Assembly (NCBI GenBank): GCA_003049465.1
Contig: PYSS01000116.1
Location: 58,089-122,088, forward strand
Direction: 5' to 3'
DNA: 64,000 bases
From: Magnaporthiopsis rhizophila
Taxonomy: Eukaryota; Ascomycota; Sordariomycetes; Magnaporthales; Magnaporthaceae
The notes beneath the pieces are model-generated. The model searched no databases. It was not told the DNA's origin and worked only from the letters and a program-made list of their open reading frames with translations. Positions 1 to 10,650 of the stretch are shown here, piece after piece. Every line of letters starts with the position of its first letter. Position 1 is the first letter of the stretch. Position numbers and translations under genes: made by a program.

Positions 1-2523
1 GCCAGCGACAGCTACGATCCCCCAGACTACCCGCCTTCCTCGAGGGCCGACATGGACGGGCCGTCATCGTCGAGGAACGGCGCCGGAGGCCCGGGCGCCG
101 CAGCTGGCGGAGACCACGGCATGCCGCAGAACGGCACAGGGACCCCGGCGGTCAGGTACTGGCAGCTGAGGAATCCGCAGCTGCAAGCCCAGTCGAGAGC
201 CTTTGAGCCCTTCTACCGCCACTCGCTCTACGACGGCTTCGGGCCCCAGGCGCAGGCGACCGCCGCCCGTCACTTCACACCCTCGTACCTCAAAGGCTCG
301 ACATACGCACAGAGGCTGGAGGAGTCGCACCGGGCCAAGCTCGCCGCGCTCAAGGAGGCCGCCGGAGCTATGCAGAGCCAGACCCCCGGGGCGGGTGGCG
401 GTCCCGGCGGCCTAGGGGGCATCGGTGCCGGACCCCACCACAGCAGCCACCACCACCACCACCACCACGCTGCCCAACATGGGATGGCCGGCGTTTCGGG
501 CGGGAGCAGCGGCGGGGCTGGTATCAGCGCGGCAAAGCTCGCTGCGGCATCGCATCGAGGCGTCGCCTTTGATGTGAGCGAGAAGCTACCAGGCGCTCTT
601 GAAGGAAGCGCCCCGGTCACGCCGCTGCCCACCAAGTGGAACAAGGACGACAAGTTTGGTGGACTGGAGGTCCTGGCCGATGGTCTCGAGGTCAAGCTCT
701 CAGGGCCCAAGAGCTCAAGCGATAGAGAACGCGAACACGAAGCCTGCTCCATCCGGGCGGATCACTACATGCCACACGAATGTGGTATTTACTACTACGA
801 GGTCACGATATTGGCATCCAAACGGGATGAGTAAGTCTGCCCACCGCTCCCGTTCTTCCTCTGACGGCAGGCAGTGGGCGTTAATAAGGCGCTGACACCG
901 CCCACGCACTCTGCAGAACCACAATAGGCATCGGCTTTGCAACCAAGCATACTTCAATGGCCAGGGCACCCGGCTGGGAGCAAGAGTCGTGGGGCTACCA
1001 CGGGGACGACGGGCGGAGCTTTGCTGCACAGAACGGCGGTAGAGATTACGGCCCCAAGTTCTCGATTGGTGATGTCATCGGGTGCGGCGTCAACTTCAAG
1101 ACAGGTAGCGCCTTCTACACCAAGAACGGCCAGTTCATAGGTAAGGTCGCCAAATCTGTGTCCGAGCTATTTTACCTCGCTACCGGTACCTCCTGGACGA
1201 TAGCTGCACTCATCACGACGACCATGACTGACACCTTGAGACTCTTTTTTACCCCTGAGGATTTAGCCGTCGCCTTCCGCGACATCAAAGGAAAGCTCTA
1301 CCCCTCGGTAGGGCTCAAGAAAAGCGGCGACCACATCCGGGCCAACTTTGGCCAGACGCCGTTCGTCTTTGCCATTGATGCCATGGTAGAGGTACGTTCC
1401 CGCAAGAAATAGCAGGACTTGGAGTGCTCCATATTGACCAGATCCTCGCGCCGCAGAAGGAGAGGAAACGCATACAAAGCGAAATTGACGCGACGAGGTG
1501 AGCCAGGCCCAAGTTACGGCGACGCTCGCTGCGTTATCTGCCCGCGCGAAGTGCTCAGCTCACTGACGCCCCCTGATTTTTTTTAGCACTACAAGTCTTG
1601 CACCCACGCTTGATGAGACAGGACTCATCCAGCAGCTGGTTCTTCAGTTCTTGCAGCATGACGGCTACGTCGACACGGCGCGGGCTTTTGCCGAGGAGAT
1701 ACGGTCCCAGAAGCAGGCTCTCAGCCTGGACCCCGCAGAACAAGCCGAGGGGCTCAACATCACCGACGACCAGGACGCGAACAACAGGCAACGGATAAGA
1801 AGAGCTATTCTCGAGGGCGATATTGACCGCGCGCTATGGTATACCAACAAGCACTACCCGCAGGTTCTGGAGGCCAACGAGCCCGTCTACTTCCGTCTCA
1901 AGTGTCGCAAGTTCATCGAGATGATCCGCAAAGAGGCCGAGCTGAACCTCCTGGCAGAGAAACGGATCGGCGCCAGCAACGGGATCGAGGCACACGACAT
2001 GGACCTCGACGAAGGGGGCGCCGCCGAATGGGGTGACCACATGGACACCGAAGACGGCTACAACAACAACGCCGCCTCTGCGACTTCGGATGGCAGGGAT
2101 CTTCTGAACCTAGCCATAGTGTACGGTCAGACCCTGCAAGCCGAGTACAAAGACGACCCGAGGCGAGAGGTGAAGAAGACGCTAGAGGACATATTTGCCC
2201 TCGTGGCCTACACCAACCCGCTCAAGGCCAAGGAGGTGGCGCACCTGCTCGACCGAAAAGGAAGAGCGGCCGTGGCCGAGGAGCTGAACTCGGCGATATT
2301 GTGTGAGTGCTTTTATCACTCGCTACTCTCTAACCTTGACAACAACCCTAACCAGTCCCTACTTTTGCAAACAGTATCGCTGGGCAAGTCGGAACGCGCA
2401 GCGCTCGAGAATCTGTGGGCGCAGACCACTGTGCTTCTAGAGGAGCTTCGACAAGAGGGCGGGCCGGGCGCCTTTGTCACCATCCAGGGTGTGGTCGACC
2501 AGATTCCGAATCGCCAAATCTAA
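1..2523 (+). CDS. GID1: RanBPM/Gid1-like SPRY-LisH-CTLH-CRA protein, 5' partial
   Basis: Six exons are readable: <1..830, 917..1140, 1267..1391, 1457..1497, 1587..2302 and 2375..2523, all joining in phase at GT/AG borders. The frame is open to the left window edge, so the true start may lie upstream of the first visible ATG (52). Visible in order are a disordered Gly/His-rich N-terminus with a run of seven His, a SPRY domain split over exons 1-3 (ending ANFGQTPFVFAID), a LisH motif (LIQQLVLQFLQHDGYVDTA), a CTLH helix pair (RRAILEGDIDRALWYTNKHY) and a CRA tail. This order is that of RanBPM/RanBP9 and yeast Gid1/Vid30, the scaffold and receptor-docking subunit of the GID/CTLH E3 ubiquitin ligase, which degrades gluconeogenic enzymes. 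The last intron is 72 bp, has no stop and keeps frame, so retention would insert 24 residues. Family assignment is firm; identity as the Gid1 orthologue rather than a paralogue is inference. Confidence 0.88.
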
Positions 2524-2870
2524 TCCATCCCGGCATCCGCCCGACTCGAGAGAAAGTCTGGACCCATAAAACCTAGACTGCAGTGCTACCAGAGCTATGG
2601 GGCCGATTTTCTACTGTTGATGCCCAGCGTTTGCCAATGCTTGGCACCTCATGTCCTTTTTTTTTTTTTTCTCCCTCTCTACGTTACAAAGAGTCACATT
2701 ATCTCCTACTCACTCTCAAATCCCTCGACTACACAAGGCCGGCGTTTTTGGGGAAATGGGCGTTTGGGTTGCTGCTCTGCTCCTTCTTTTCTCTGCTCAT
2801 CCATCTCTTTCTGGCACCGCACTTTCTTGTCCCCAGCGTTTCAGTCCGCTTCACCACCCACGTTACCGAA

Positions 2871-2907
<37 letters not shown>

Positions 2908-2958
2908 NACTTTCTTGTCCCCAGCGTTTCAGTCCGCTTCACCACCCACGTTACCGAA

Positions 2959-2994
<36 letters not shown>

Positions 2995-3666
2995 CGGCGA
3001 GAGACGGTACAGCCAGCATTCCGCTATTCCGCTTCCTTCTAGTCACAGCAAGAAACAAACGCCACGGCGGCCATATTGTTATCCACGGGTCTCGCGTTGA
3101 TACGACACCCCTCTTACCTCTGTGTGGACATGGTGCGCTTTAATTGGGGCGAGATGGCAAGGGATTCGGGAGGAAGCGAAAGCTGTGGACTTTGGTGGTT
3201 CTCGTCGCCTGCATTCTTAATTCTCCCTGTTTGCCGTGTTTTTCTTTTTTGATCCGCACCATTTTTCGTACTCGCAGATTTCTCCTTGTTACTTACTCCC
3301 TCTCCCTTCAATCCCGTTCACCAAACAGACAACGAGTTGTCGGACCGCAACGGATGGATGGGAGGAAAAAGTCGTCCCTGACGGGCTACGACATAATGTT
3401 CCACCGGCGAGACGAGTGCGGGTGCCGGCGCGAGTTGTCATTTAGGTTGTATGAAGTAGAATATTCCTGCCTGGGTATACATAGACTCAACCGCCTGGTT
3501 CTCGAGATGTTGAGATGTGACCCTGTCTGCCCGTGGGCTCGTGTTTGCTCTATATTGCCATGTATTGTATACAATGGGTGTAATAGGAGTCGCATTTATT
3601 GATATATTGTACAATGACGGCGCCCAGTTCTGCATATACTGCTACAGAGGCCTTGGCCGCCCGATC
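2524..3666. other. 3' flank and intergenic space between convergent genes
   Basis: This stretch follows the Gid1 stop and precedes the stop of the minus-strand metaxin-like gene. It is pyrimidine-rich on the plus strand, with several poly-T tracts, and contains one single-N assembly join. No frame reads like protein; the open frames are built on T-homopolymers. It presumably holds the two convergent 3' UTRs. Confidence 0.6.
2821..2962. repeat. 54-bp direct duplication around a single N in a poly-T tract (probable assembly artefact)
   Basis: Positions 2821-2874 and 2909-2962 are identical over 54 bp. Between them is a poly-T run ending in a single N at 2908, and the second copy also runs into poly-T. 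This is what two overlapping contig ends joined without merging would look like, with the homopolymer defeating the assembler. Confidence 0.85.
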
Positions 3667-4847
3667 CTAAACCTTCTCCCACTCGCCGGCAGCCCCGTCC
3701 TCGTCCCAGAGGCGGGCCAGCATGCGGTTTCGGTGCCGAACGAGGGCCGGGAAGGCCTCGACGGCCTCGCACAGCCGACGGTCTGCCCACTCGAGCCCGG
3801 AGCCGGGGAGCAGGAGGTGTGTGTAGGCGAAGACTGCGGCGTCGAACATGCCGGGGCCGGCGGCGCCAAAGAACCAACCGCCCGACTCTTCCGCCTCCTC
3901 TTCCGTTTGCAACAGCAGCTGCGCAAGGCTGGCGAGGGCGTCGCTGGCGTCGGAGTACAGCTCGTCATCCGGTGGCGGATCGACGCCGTTGCGGGCCGAG
4001 GCGAGCTCGGCGGTGGCGGCGGCGCGCAGCTGGGCGCTCAGGGTGGAGCGCACGAGGGGGTGGCGGCTCGCGGGCTCGAGGTACAGGCGCGACACGAGCG
4101 GGGCGTTGGCCGGGCTGAGGTAGAGGGCGTGCAGCCAGGCGCGACGGATTGTGTGGTCCAGCAGCGCCGTGTAGGCCGGCTGGGACGACGGCGGGGTTTG
4201 TGTTTGTTGTGTTGGTGGTGTTGGTGGCGGTGGTGTCGTGCCGTGCGCGCGCGCGTATGCCTGCAGCTTGTGGACCGGGATGGGCGCGGGGTTCGGGAAT
4301 GCGGATGTGGGAGCTGGTAGTTTGGAGGCAGCGGTGCCGGCACTAGGATTTGCCGTCGGGGGCGGCGGGCTTGCGACGACGGGCGGCAAGAGGAAGGGGA
4401 GTGCGCCGCTTGGTGAGGCGTGGTTCGTGGACGAGACGAGACGGAGGTCGACGCCAGCAATCCTCAGGAAGGTCTACGAGGGGGAGGGAGCTTTGTCAGC
4501 AGCCGAACAGGCAACCAACCGCATATATAGGCTGGTCGCCTGCCGCGTACCTGCCACTTTAGGCACGTGGGATTAAAGCTAGGGTGGCCCCTGGCGGCAT
4601 CCTCGGGCGAGATGAAGACGTGGAGGGTGGGTAGAGTCCTATCGGCGGGGAGCGGACACCGGGCCGGCAGGTCGTTGGGCGGGTAAGTGGCCAGGGGGAA
4701 GCGGTCGAATAGGCGCTGCAGCGGCGCGGGGATGCGGCCAGAGAGGAGCCAGAATCCGGCGGTGGGAGGCGAGGCCGACGACGAGGGGGGCGGCCTGGAC
4801 GGCAACGCGGCTCGCGGCCGCGACGGCGCAGCCGGGGGAGCAGCCAT
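3667..4847 (-). CDS. Metaxin/Tom37-like mitochondrial outer-membrane import protein
   Basis: Two exons on the minus strand (4551..4847, then 3667..4473) join in phase across a 77-bp intron with a GTACGC donor and TAG acceptor, giving 367 residues. Start chosen at ATG 4847, in a good context (CCAATGG). The N-terminus is Pro/Ala-rich. The GST-N-like part follows (LPTLHVF... FNPTCLKWQ then TFLRIAGVDLRLV and SGALPFLLP), the layout of metaxin and Sam37/Tom37, where a thioredoxin-like domain is followed by a helical GST-C-like domain. The C-terminal half has the helical segment with GPGMFDAAVFAYTHLLL and ends FPALVRHRNRMLARLW. Family members act in the sorting and assembly machinery that inserts beta-barrel proteins into the mitochondrial outer membrane. 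No C-terminal membrane anchor is visible. Assignment rests on fold-level motifs, so it is less certain than for the enzymes in this window. Confidence 0.7.
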
Positions 4848-6402
4848 TGGACCGGTGAGCAGGGCACCTGCCGGGCCGGGGCAGGGCAATCACACCACCT
4901 GCAGGGACCGGTCAAGGATCCGGACGCATTCTGCGCGGGCTGGTGGGCGCAGTCGGGTCTTTTTCTTTTGGGTTGGTTGATCTCGGTTTTTTTTTACTCT
5001 TCTTTTTTTCCTTCCATGCCCAGCCTTTGACCCAGACCCATGCTCGTTGCCCCACCCAGCCCGTGATGCCCCACCGGCTTCCATGCCGGGAGGTTAGATC
5101 CATCAATCGGGACACCGCAATGGACGCACGCACTTTCCATGGGCCCCGCCCCACTGGACAGACAGTGACAGGCAACGAAACTCTCAGTTGCACGCAGAGT
5201 GGGTTCAAAGGCAGCGAGTGCCGTGACGTGAAGAGGCCTAGAGGCTTCGCTCAATACAGGCTGTAGCCTAGGTACACTCTCGGACCGAGACCCAGACGAC
5301 GTAAATTTAAAGAGTGGACCGGGAAGAGGGGAGTGAGTGTGTGGCTGGAGAGAGATAAAAGGCGGTCAGGCTGCAAACAGCCAGCATCTAGCCATTCTCA
5401 TGCAGGTCCATCGCAAATCACACGTGAAGCCGGCCGAGCCTGCAATGCAGTAGCGCAATCGATCTTCTTCCTGTGTCGGGCACCACAATGTATCTACCTA
5501 TCTATTTATTACCTATGTGACTCCAGATAACACGCAAGCAGGGCGGGGGTCACACACATCTCTCGGCTTGGTTGGGCGGTACAAATGGATACCTTTTCAG
5601 GCGGGGGTTTTTAGTATGGCCAACCGACCCTCGGAAAAGTTCCGCCGAGGTACATTTGACCATGCCCCCACGAAAGGAAGCGGGTTGGCCCCGAAGCCGG
5701 GGTTTTCATGGAGGGCCTCGGGATCATGACGCTTCTGCTTTTTCCGTGCACAGACGGACGCCGCCCATGGAACGGGCTAGGAGGTAGGCAAAGGTAATTT
5801 ATTCATGTTGGCTTATCCTAGGGGAAAGCCAAAAAAAGGCCAAGCAAGACAGACAGACGTCTAGAAGCGACATCATCCATCCCACGCCGGCCATGGCAAG
5901 CGAGCCTTAGCCCCTCGTCCCCGCCCAGATTGCCGTTGCTCTAGTTTTAGCCGCCTTGTTCTGACTGACGCCATCTGCTGTCTTATTTATTCCGACGACT
6001 CGCTCGGTCTCCTCTTCATTGATGCAATCTACCACTAGGCGTCTGACCCAACCCTTTCCGTGCTCGCTTGGGTGATCGCCTGTCTTCCTTCATCTATCCA
6101 TCCATACAGCAACAAATCCATTACACCCGACTCCATCCATCATCCCCGGACTTATCGCAGCCCACTCCGGCCTGCTTGTCCACCGCCGACTGCATCTGCT
6201 TGATCTGTTCCCACTCCTCCACTGGGTATCCTCTCTGACGAGGTCGAGAAAATCACACATAAGACAGCGAGGCCCTCGGTACCTTTCTTCTTCTTCATTT
6301 CCTCGGCATCCCACGGCTACCACAGCAGCATCATCAAAGTTCCATCACCACCTCTCCTCCAAAGACCTTTCGACGACGTCACTGTCACCACTACCGCCCG
6401 AA
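4848..6402. other. Divergent intergenic/promoter region
   Basis: This lies between the start of the metaxin-like gene (-) and the start of the 73-residue gene (+), so it must hold both promoters. CT-rich tracts just before 6403 resemble a fungal pyrimidine-rich leader. No coding region was supported. Confidence 0.55.
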
Positions 6403-6624
6403 ATGGACGCTCCCATTGCTTCGCCGGCACACGCCCAGCAGACGTCGACTGGCTCGACGGCGCAGACCTCGCCGACCGTGCTGGGCGTGCCTCAGGCGTC
6501 GCATCCTGGCCCAAAGCCGCAGTCGACCGACGCCTACCTCAAGGACTTCACCCTCCTCGCCGAGGCGGCCAAGCGAGCGCAGATGGCCGTGATGATGCGC
6601 GACTTTGAGAGCGTCGGCCTGTGA
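6403..6624 (+). CDS. Small hypothetical protein, 73 residues
   Basis: A single-exon frame from an ATG in good context (CGAAATGG), preceded by a CT-rich leader and followed by an A-rich tract that looks like a 3' UTR. The first 40 residues are Ser/Thr/Pro/Ala-rich and probably disordered. The last 30 (DAYLKDFTLLAEAAKRAQMA to the end at VMMRDFESVGL) would form an amphipathic helix with acidic and basic faces. No signal peptide or membrane segment is seen. I do not recognise the family. The contrast between a low-complexity head and a regular helical tail, plus the codon-like GC bias, argues for a real gene, perhaps a small adaptor or complex subunit, but function is unknown. Confidence 0.55.
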   Translation: MDAPIASPAHAQQTSTGSTAQTSPTVLGVPQASHPGPKPQSTDAYLKDFTLLAEAAKRAQMAVMMRDFESVGL

Positions 6625-8064
6625 TGAAGGCACCGAAGAAGACAAGAAAAAAGAAAAAGAAAAAAAAAAAGAGTAACCGAAAACAACCTCGGCCCCACAC
6701 GCAGAAAAAACCCTCCTACAATGAGGCTCTCGACCACCATCGTCATCATCATCATCAGCCTTGTGCCAGCAAACAAACAACTCTCCGCTCCGTCTGCTAT
6801 TACCGCCGCAAGAAATGCCTCATTTTTCTGCTCCCAGGACGTCGCCACCTCCTCACCGCAGCTCCCGACCGTCGTCCGTTCCTGCTCTGGCCGTGCACAA
6901 GCGGCGGTCACGGCAGCGGGGTCCGGACACATTTCTCGGCGGGGATTATCGGGTGAATGGCAGGGAGGGTGCCGGGGGCATGGGAGCCCCAACCCAACCT
7001 AGCAAAAAGAGACCCACGACCCACGCAAATGGTTCCCATTGGGAACACCGATGACGGGTGGGAACGGACCTGGGGCCCCGCTACCTTGCGTTCCGTTCCC
7101 CTTTGACATTGTCGGATTGGATAACCGTCGGGTGTCCTTTGGGTCATCAACCATGGATAATTAACAAAGGGCCCGATGATGGTACGGTTTTTTTTTTTTT
7201 TTTTTTTGTTTTCCTCTTCTTGGTTCTTGTGTACACGCCCAACGGCCCCATCATCTGGTTCGGTTCGCGGACCTCCCCGCCATTTCCAACCACGACTCAG
7301 CCGCGGGGCCTTTGGTTCTTCTCTGCAGGTGACACACACCTATTTTCAGCCCCCGAATCATGACTTGTTTCCTTCCGTCAATCAACCAACCAACCAACCC
7401 ATCGATGCCATTTCACGTTTCCTTCTCATTATACCCGCTTATTACCCGCCCGCTATTTGTCTTATTCATTTCATCTTTTGGTCATCCGCTTCCTTCCCTT
7501 TTCTTGTCTAAGTTATTTTTAATCAAAAACCCTCACGACCAAACTGGTGCGGGACGGCAACCGTCGGGGCTTTTTCATCGCGGAGTTGGGACCGAGGTAC
7601 AAACAAAGGCGTCAGGCGACAGATAACGTTAGGTTTTGGGAGGCGGCCTCATTTTCATCTCACCATTGTCATAATCTAGAATACTTTTACTCTACGGGCT
7701 TTGGTCAAACGATACAGGCATGACCGAATTAAACTGGTCGCCTCTCTTTTTCAGCTCTCTGCTTCCGACGTCCTAATCATGATGCTGTTGCAAAGGTGGA
7801 CGCTAGTCACGCGGACATTGTGACATCGAGGGAAAAGATCTGGACGGATAGCTGCATGATGGGATGGGTGGGCAGGTGATCTTTGGCCTCGGGACCGAGG
7901 TGGCCATGATTCACCCGCCCCTCGTATGCGGCTTTCCGCTTCCTTGGCTGCCTCATGCGCCATATGGCCGGGTAAGAGAAATGAAGCGTATTGCACAAAA
8001 TCTGAACATTACATATGTATGAGTACAAGCGACAGTCTAATACATCCCCCACTCGATGCTCCTT
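6625..8064. other. Intergenic region, convergent 3' flanks
   Basis: This holds the 3' flank of the small gene and of the SDR gene. Poly-A and poly-T runs and low-complexity tracts (for example CAAC/CAAT repeats near 7380) are present; no protein-like frame was found. Confidence 0.5.
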
Positions 8065-8988
8065 TTACAACTTGGTCACCAGCGAGAAGCCACCGTCAAT
8101 GGGGATGGTGGCACCGTTGATGTATGCGCTGGTGGTTTGTTAGCTATAAAAAAAAATAAATGAAATAAAAAGAGGAACAGGGAAACACACCCAGCCTTGC
8201 TCGACAGCCACAGACAAGCACCAGCCACGTCCTCGGGCCTCCCGATGCGGCCGAGCGGGTTCGCCTCGCGGATGACGTCGCCGGCCGAGTCGAGCACGTC
8301 CGCCAGCATCTTGGTGTCGAAGGGCCCGCACGCGAGCGTGTTGCTCGTGACTCCCCGGGGTCCCAGCTCGAGCGCGAGCGTCCGGCCGAGGTGGTGCAGC
8401 CCGGCCTTGGAGGCGGTGTAGGCGAATGTGGCAAAGGACGGCACGCGCAGGGCGTCGATGGAGCCGATGTGGATGACGCGCGCCGGATCCCTTTCGGCCC
8501 CGGACCCGGCGGCCTCGAGCAGCGGCGTCAGGAGCTGCGTCAGCGTAAACACGCGCTGCAGGTTGAGCGTGAGCAGCTTCGTCCAGGCCTCGTCCGGGTA
8601 CGTGTCGTAGCTGCCGGCCCATATCGAGGCCGAGTTGTTGACCAGCACGTGTAGGCGCGGCTCGCGCGCCGACAGTTCGGTCACCAGCCGCCTGCACTCG
8701 TCCAGCGACTGCAGGTCCGCCGGGAGGGCGATGGCAATGCCTGGGCCTGGCGGTGATGGGTGTGGTGTTGAGTTAGTTAGTCTTGTGATGGAGTTGGGTG
8801 GAGGAAGCCTTACCCTTGGCTGTCAGCTCCTTGGCTACCTTCTCGCACGACGCGCCGTTCCTCGATGAGATGTAGACCTTTGCGCCGTTCTCTACGTATC
8901 CTTGCGCTATCATGTACCCGATCCCCCTGCCTCCGCCAGTCACCAGAACGACCTTGCCGGAAACGTCGAATAGCTTGCTGACCTCCAT
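8065..8988 (-). CDS. Short-chain dehydrogenase/reductase (classical SDR)
   Basis: Three exons on the minus strand (8814..8988, 8191..8746, 8065..8128) with canonical borders give 264 residues. The Rossmann nucleotide-binding motif TGGGRGIG sits at residues 17-24. The structural NNSA motif follows, then the catalytic Ser in HIGS, the catalytic YxxxK in YTASKAG and the usual C-terminal GRIGRPEDVAGACLWLSS. The last exon supplies the closing INGATIPIDGGFS strand. These are the full set of classical SDR residues, so an active NAD(P)H-dependent oxidoreductase is expected. The substrate cannot be told from sequence. The arginine after the glycine motif together with SSRN at the end of beta-2 leans towards NADPH. 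It is divergent from the TPMT-family gene with 448 bp between starts, so the two may share regulatory sequence. Confidence 0.9.
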
Positions 8989-9436
8989 CTTGGGGTTTTA
9001 TTTTATTTTATTTTTTTTTCTTTGCCGATTTGGTGCTTGTGATTTCCCTGCCCTGCCTCTTTTGCGCGGCGCGCACTCTCTTTTTTTTATCCATTCGCTG
9101 GGCTTGAGATTTCTCTAGTTACGGATGTGTCGGTCCGAGTGTTAAGTTCTAGGTGCCTCGGTCTAGCAGGGAACCCATGGTTTCCTGTTCGGGAATTGAA
9201 TGAAACCCGACATCCGGTTTATCTCTGCCGCGACGTGTTATCAGTGCCATGCCAATACTACAGGGCCAGGCACACATGTCGCCGACGCAACGATGACGGT
9301 GCATGCGTGCCATTGAGACGTTCCGAGATATGACAGGCGTCAAAGTCAATCTCCCAGCCTCTGCTTCAGTTACTCAATCTCAAACGGGGATCACTAAGCA
9401 ACTGCCCAAAGCAAAGTAAAGCAAACAAAACCAACC
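8989..9436. promoter_or_regulatory. Shared divergent promoter interval (SDR / TPMT-family)
   Basis: The 448 bp lie between two divergent starts. A T-rich stretch (9001-9020) adjoins the SDR start, and a purine-rich AAAGCAAA tract precedes the methyltransferase ATG. Specific factor sites cannot be assigned. Confidence 0.45.
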
Positions 9437-10460
9437 ATGGCCGGTCAGCAGCCCGACAAGCTCCTTAATCTCTTCAAGGACCAGCCCCTCGCCGAGCACG
9501 GCCGGCGTTGGGATAGCCTCTGGGCAGAACATCACACGCCCTGGGACCGCGCTGGGCCGAGCATGGCCCTCCACGACCTGCTCGCTGACAGGCCCGATCT
9601 GATCCCGCCCGCCAGCGGCAGCTGCAGCCATACCAGGCCGAAGGCGCTCGTGCCCGGTTGCGGGCGAGGCTACGACGTGCTCCTGCTCGCCGCCTTTGGC
9701 TACGACGCTTACGGAGTTGACTATTCCGCCAAGGCTACAAAAGAGGCTGCGCGGCACCAGGACAAGGTCTATGCCGAGGACGACGAGAGATACAGGCCAA
9801 AGGACGGCCTGGTCCGGGGAACCGTCAAATGGTCGGTCGCTCCGTCTCTCCCGCTTGTCCCTGCACCGCTCCCGATGTCAGGCGTATGTGCCATCGTGCG
9901 TTGTCGAGTGCTTACATGGCCATGAAAATCCCCTCACGCAGGCTCACCGGCGACTTCTTCGCCGACGACTGGATCCAGGAGGCGGGTGTGGGTGCGGGCC
10001 AGTTCGACCTCATATTCGACTATACCGTGAGCAGAGCGGTCTCGTTTCCAAGTGCACACGCACAGATACGCAAGAAGGTTGGCTGAATCCCCGAGCATGC
10101 AACTAGTTCTTCTGCGCCCTCCCCATCTCGGCCAGGCCGACGTGGGCCAAGCGCCTGGTACAGCTCCTCGCGCCCGGTGGCCGCGTCGTCTGCCTGCAGT
10201 TCCCCACCGATAAGCCGTGGTCGGCCGGCGGGCCGCCGTGGGGAGTTAGGCCCGAGCACCACGTCGCACACCTGGCCCGCCCCGGAGAGGACGTCAGGTG
10301 CGACGGCGAGGGCCGCCTCGCCGAGGGGGAGGCGGAGGCGCCGTCCCGATCTGGGACGGGGCTCAGGCGCCTGGAGCTGATCGTGCCGCGGCGGACGCAC
10401 GAGGCTGGCGTTTTGGAGAACGGGGCTGTTCACGACCGGATAGCCGTGTTTGGCCACTGA
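9437..10460 (+). CDS. TPMT-family SAM-dependent (thiol) methyltransferase
   Basis: Three exons (9437..9831, 9942..10026, 10107..10460) join in phase to 277 residues. The start is ATG in ACCATGG. The N-terminus has the family WDSLWAEHHTPWDRAGPS block, typical of thiopurine/thiol methyltransferases. SAM motif I is LVPGCGRGYDVLLLA. After intron 1 comes GDFFADDW, then FDLIFDYT, and exon 3 starts FFCALP and continues RPTWAKRLVQLLAPGGRVVC, matching the fungal members closely. Family enzymes methylate small thiols, thiocyanate, iodide or sulfide; the true substrate is unknown. The first donor is GTCGGT rather than the usual GTAAGT or GTGAGT, but it is the border that restores the conserved WLTGDFF junction. 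A convergent OTU gene begins its 3' end 190 bp downstream. Confidence 0.88.
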
Positions 10461-10650
10461 TCAGGTTGATGGGTGGTAGGTGGTCCTAACGCGAGAATAG
10501 CTGGTTGTTCCGTTCCATTTGAGCAAGCGCCGGTGCCTTGACGCCTAATAGCCCTGTTCGGATTACATTATCGTCAAAGAAAAAACTCGCTGCGGTGAGA
10601 CACTCGTTTCCCTCTGCGCGATATCTCCTGGCTCTCCCCAACGCGCCGCT

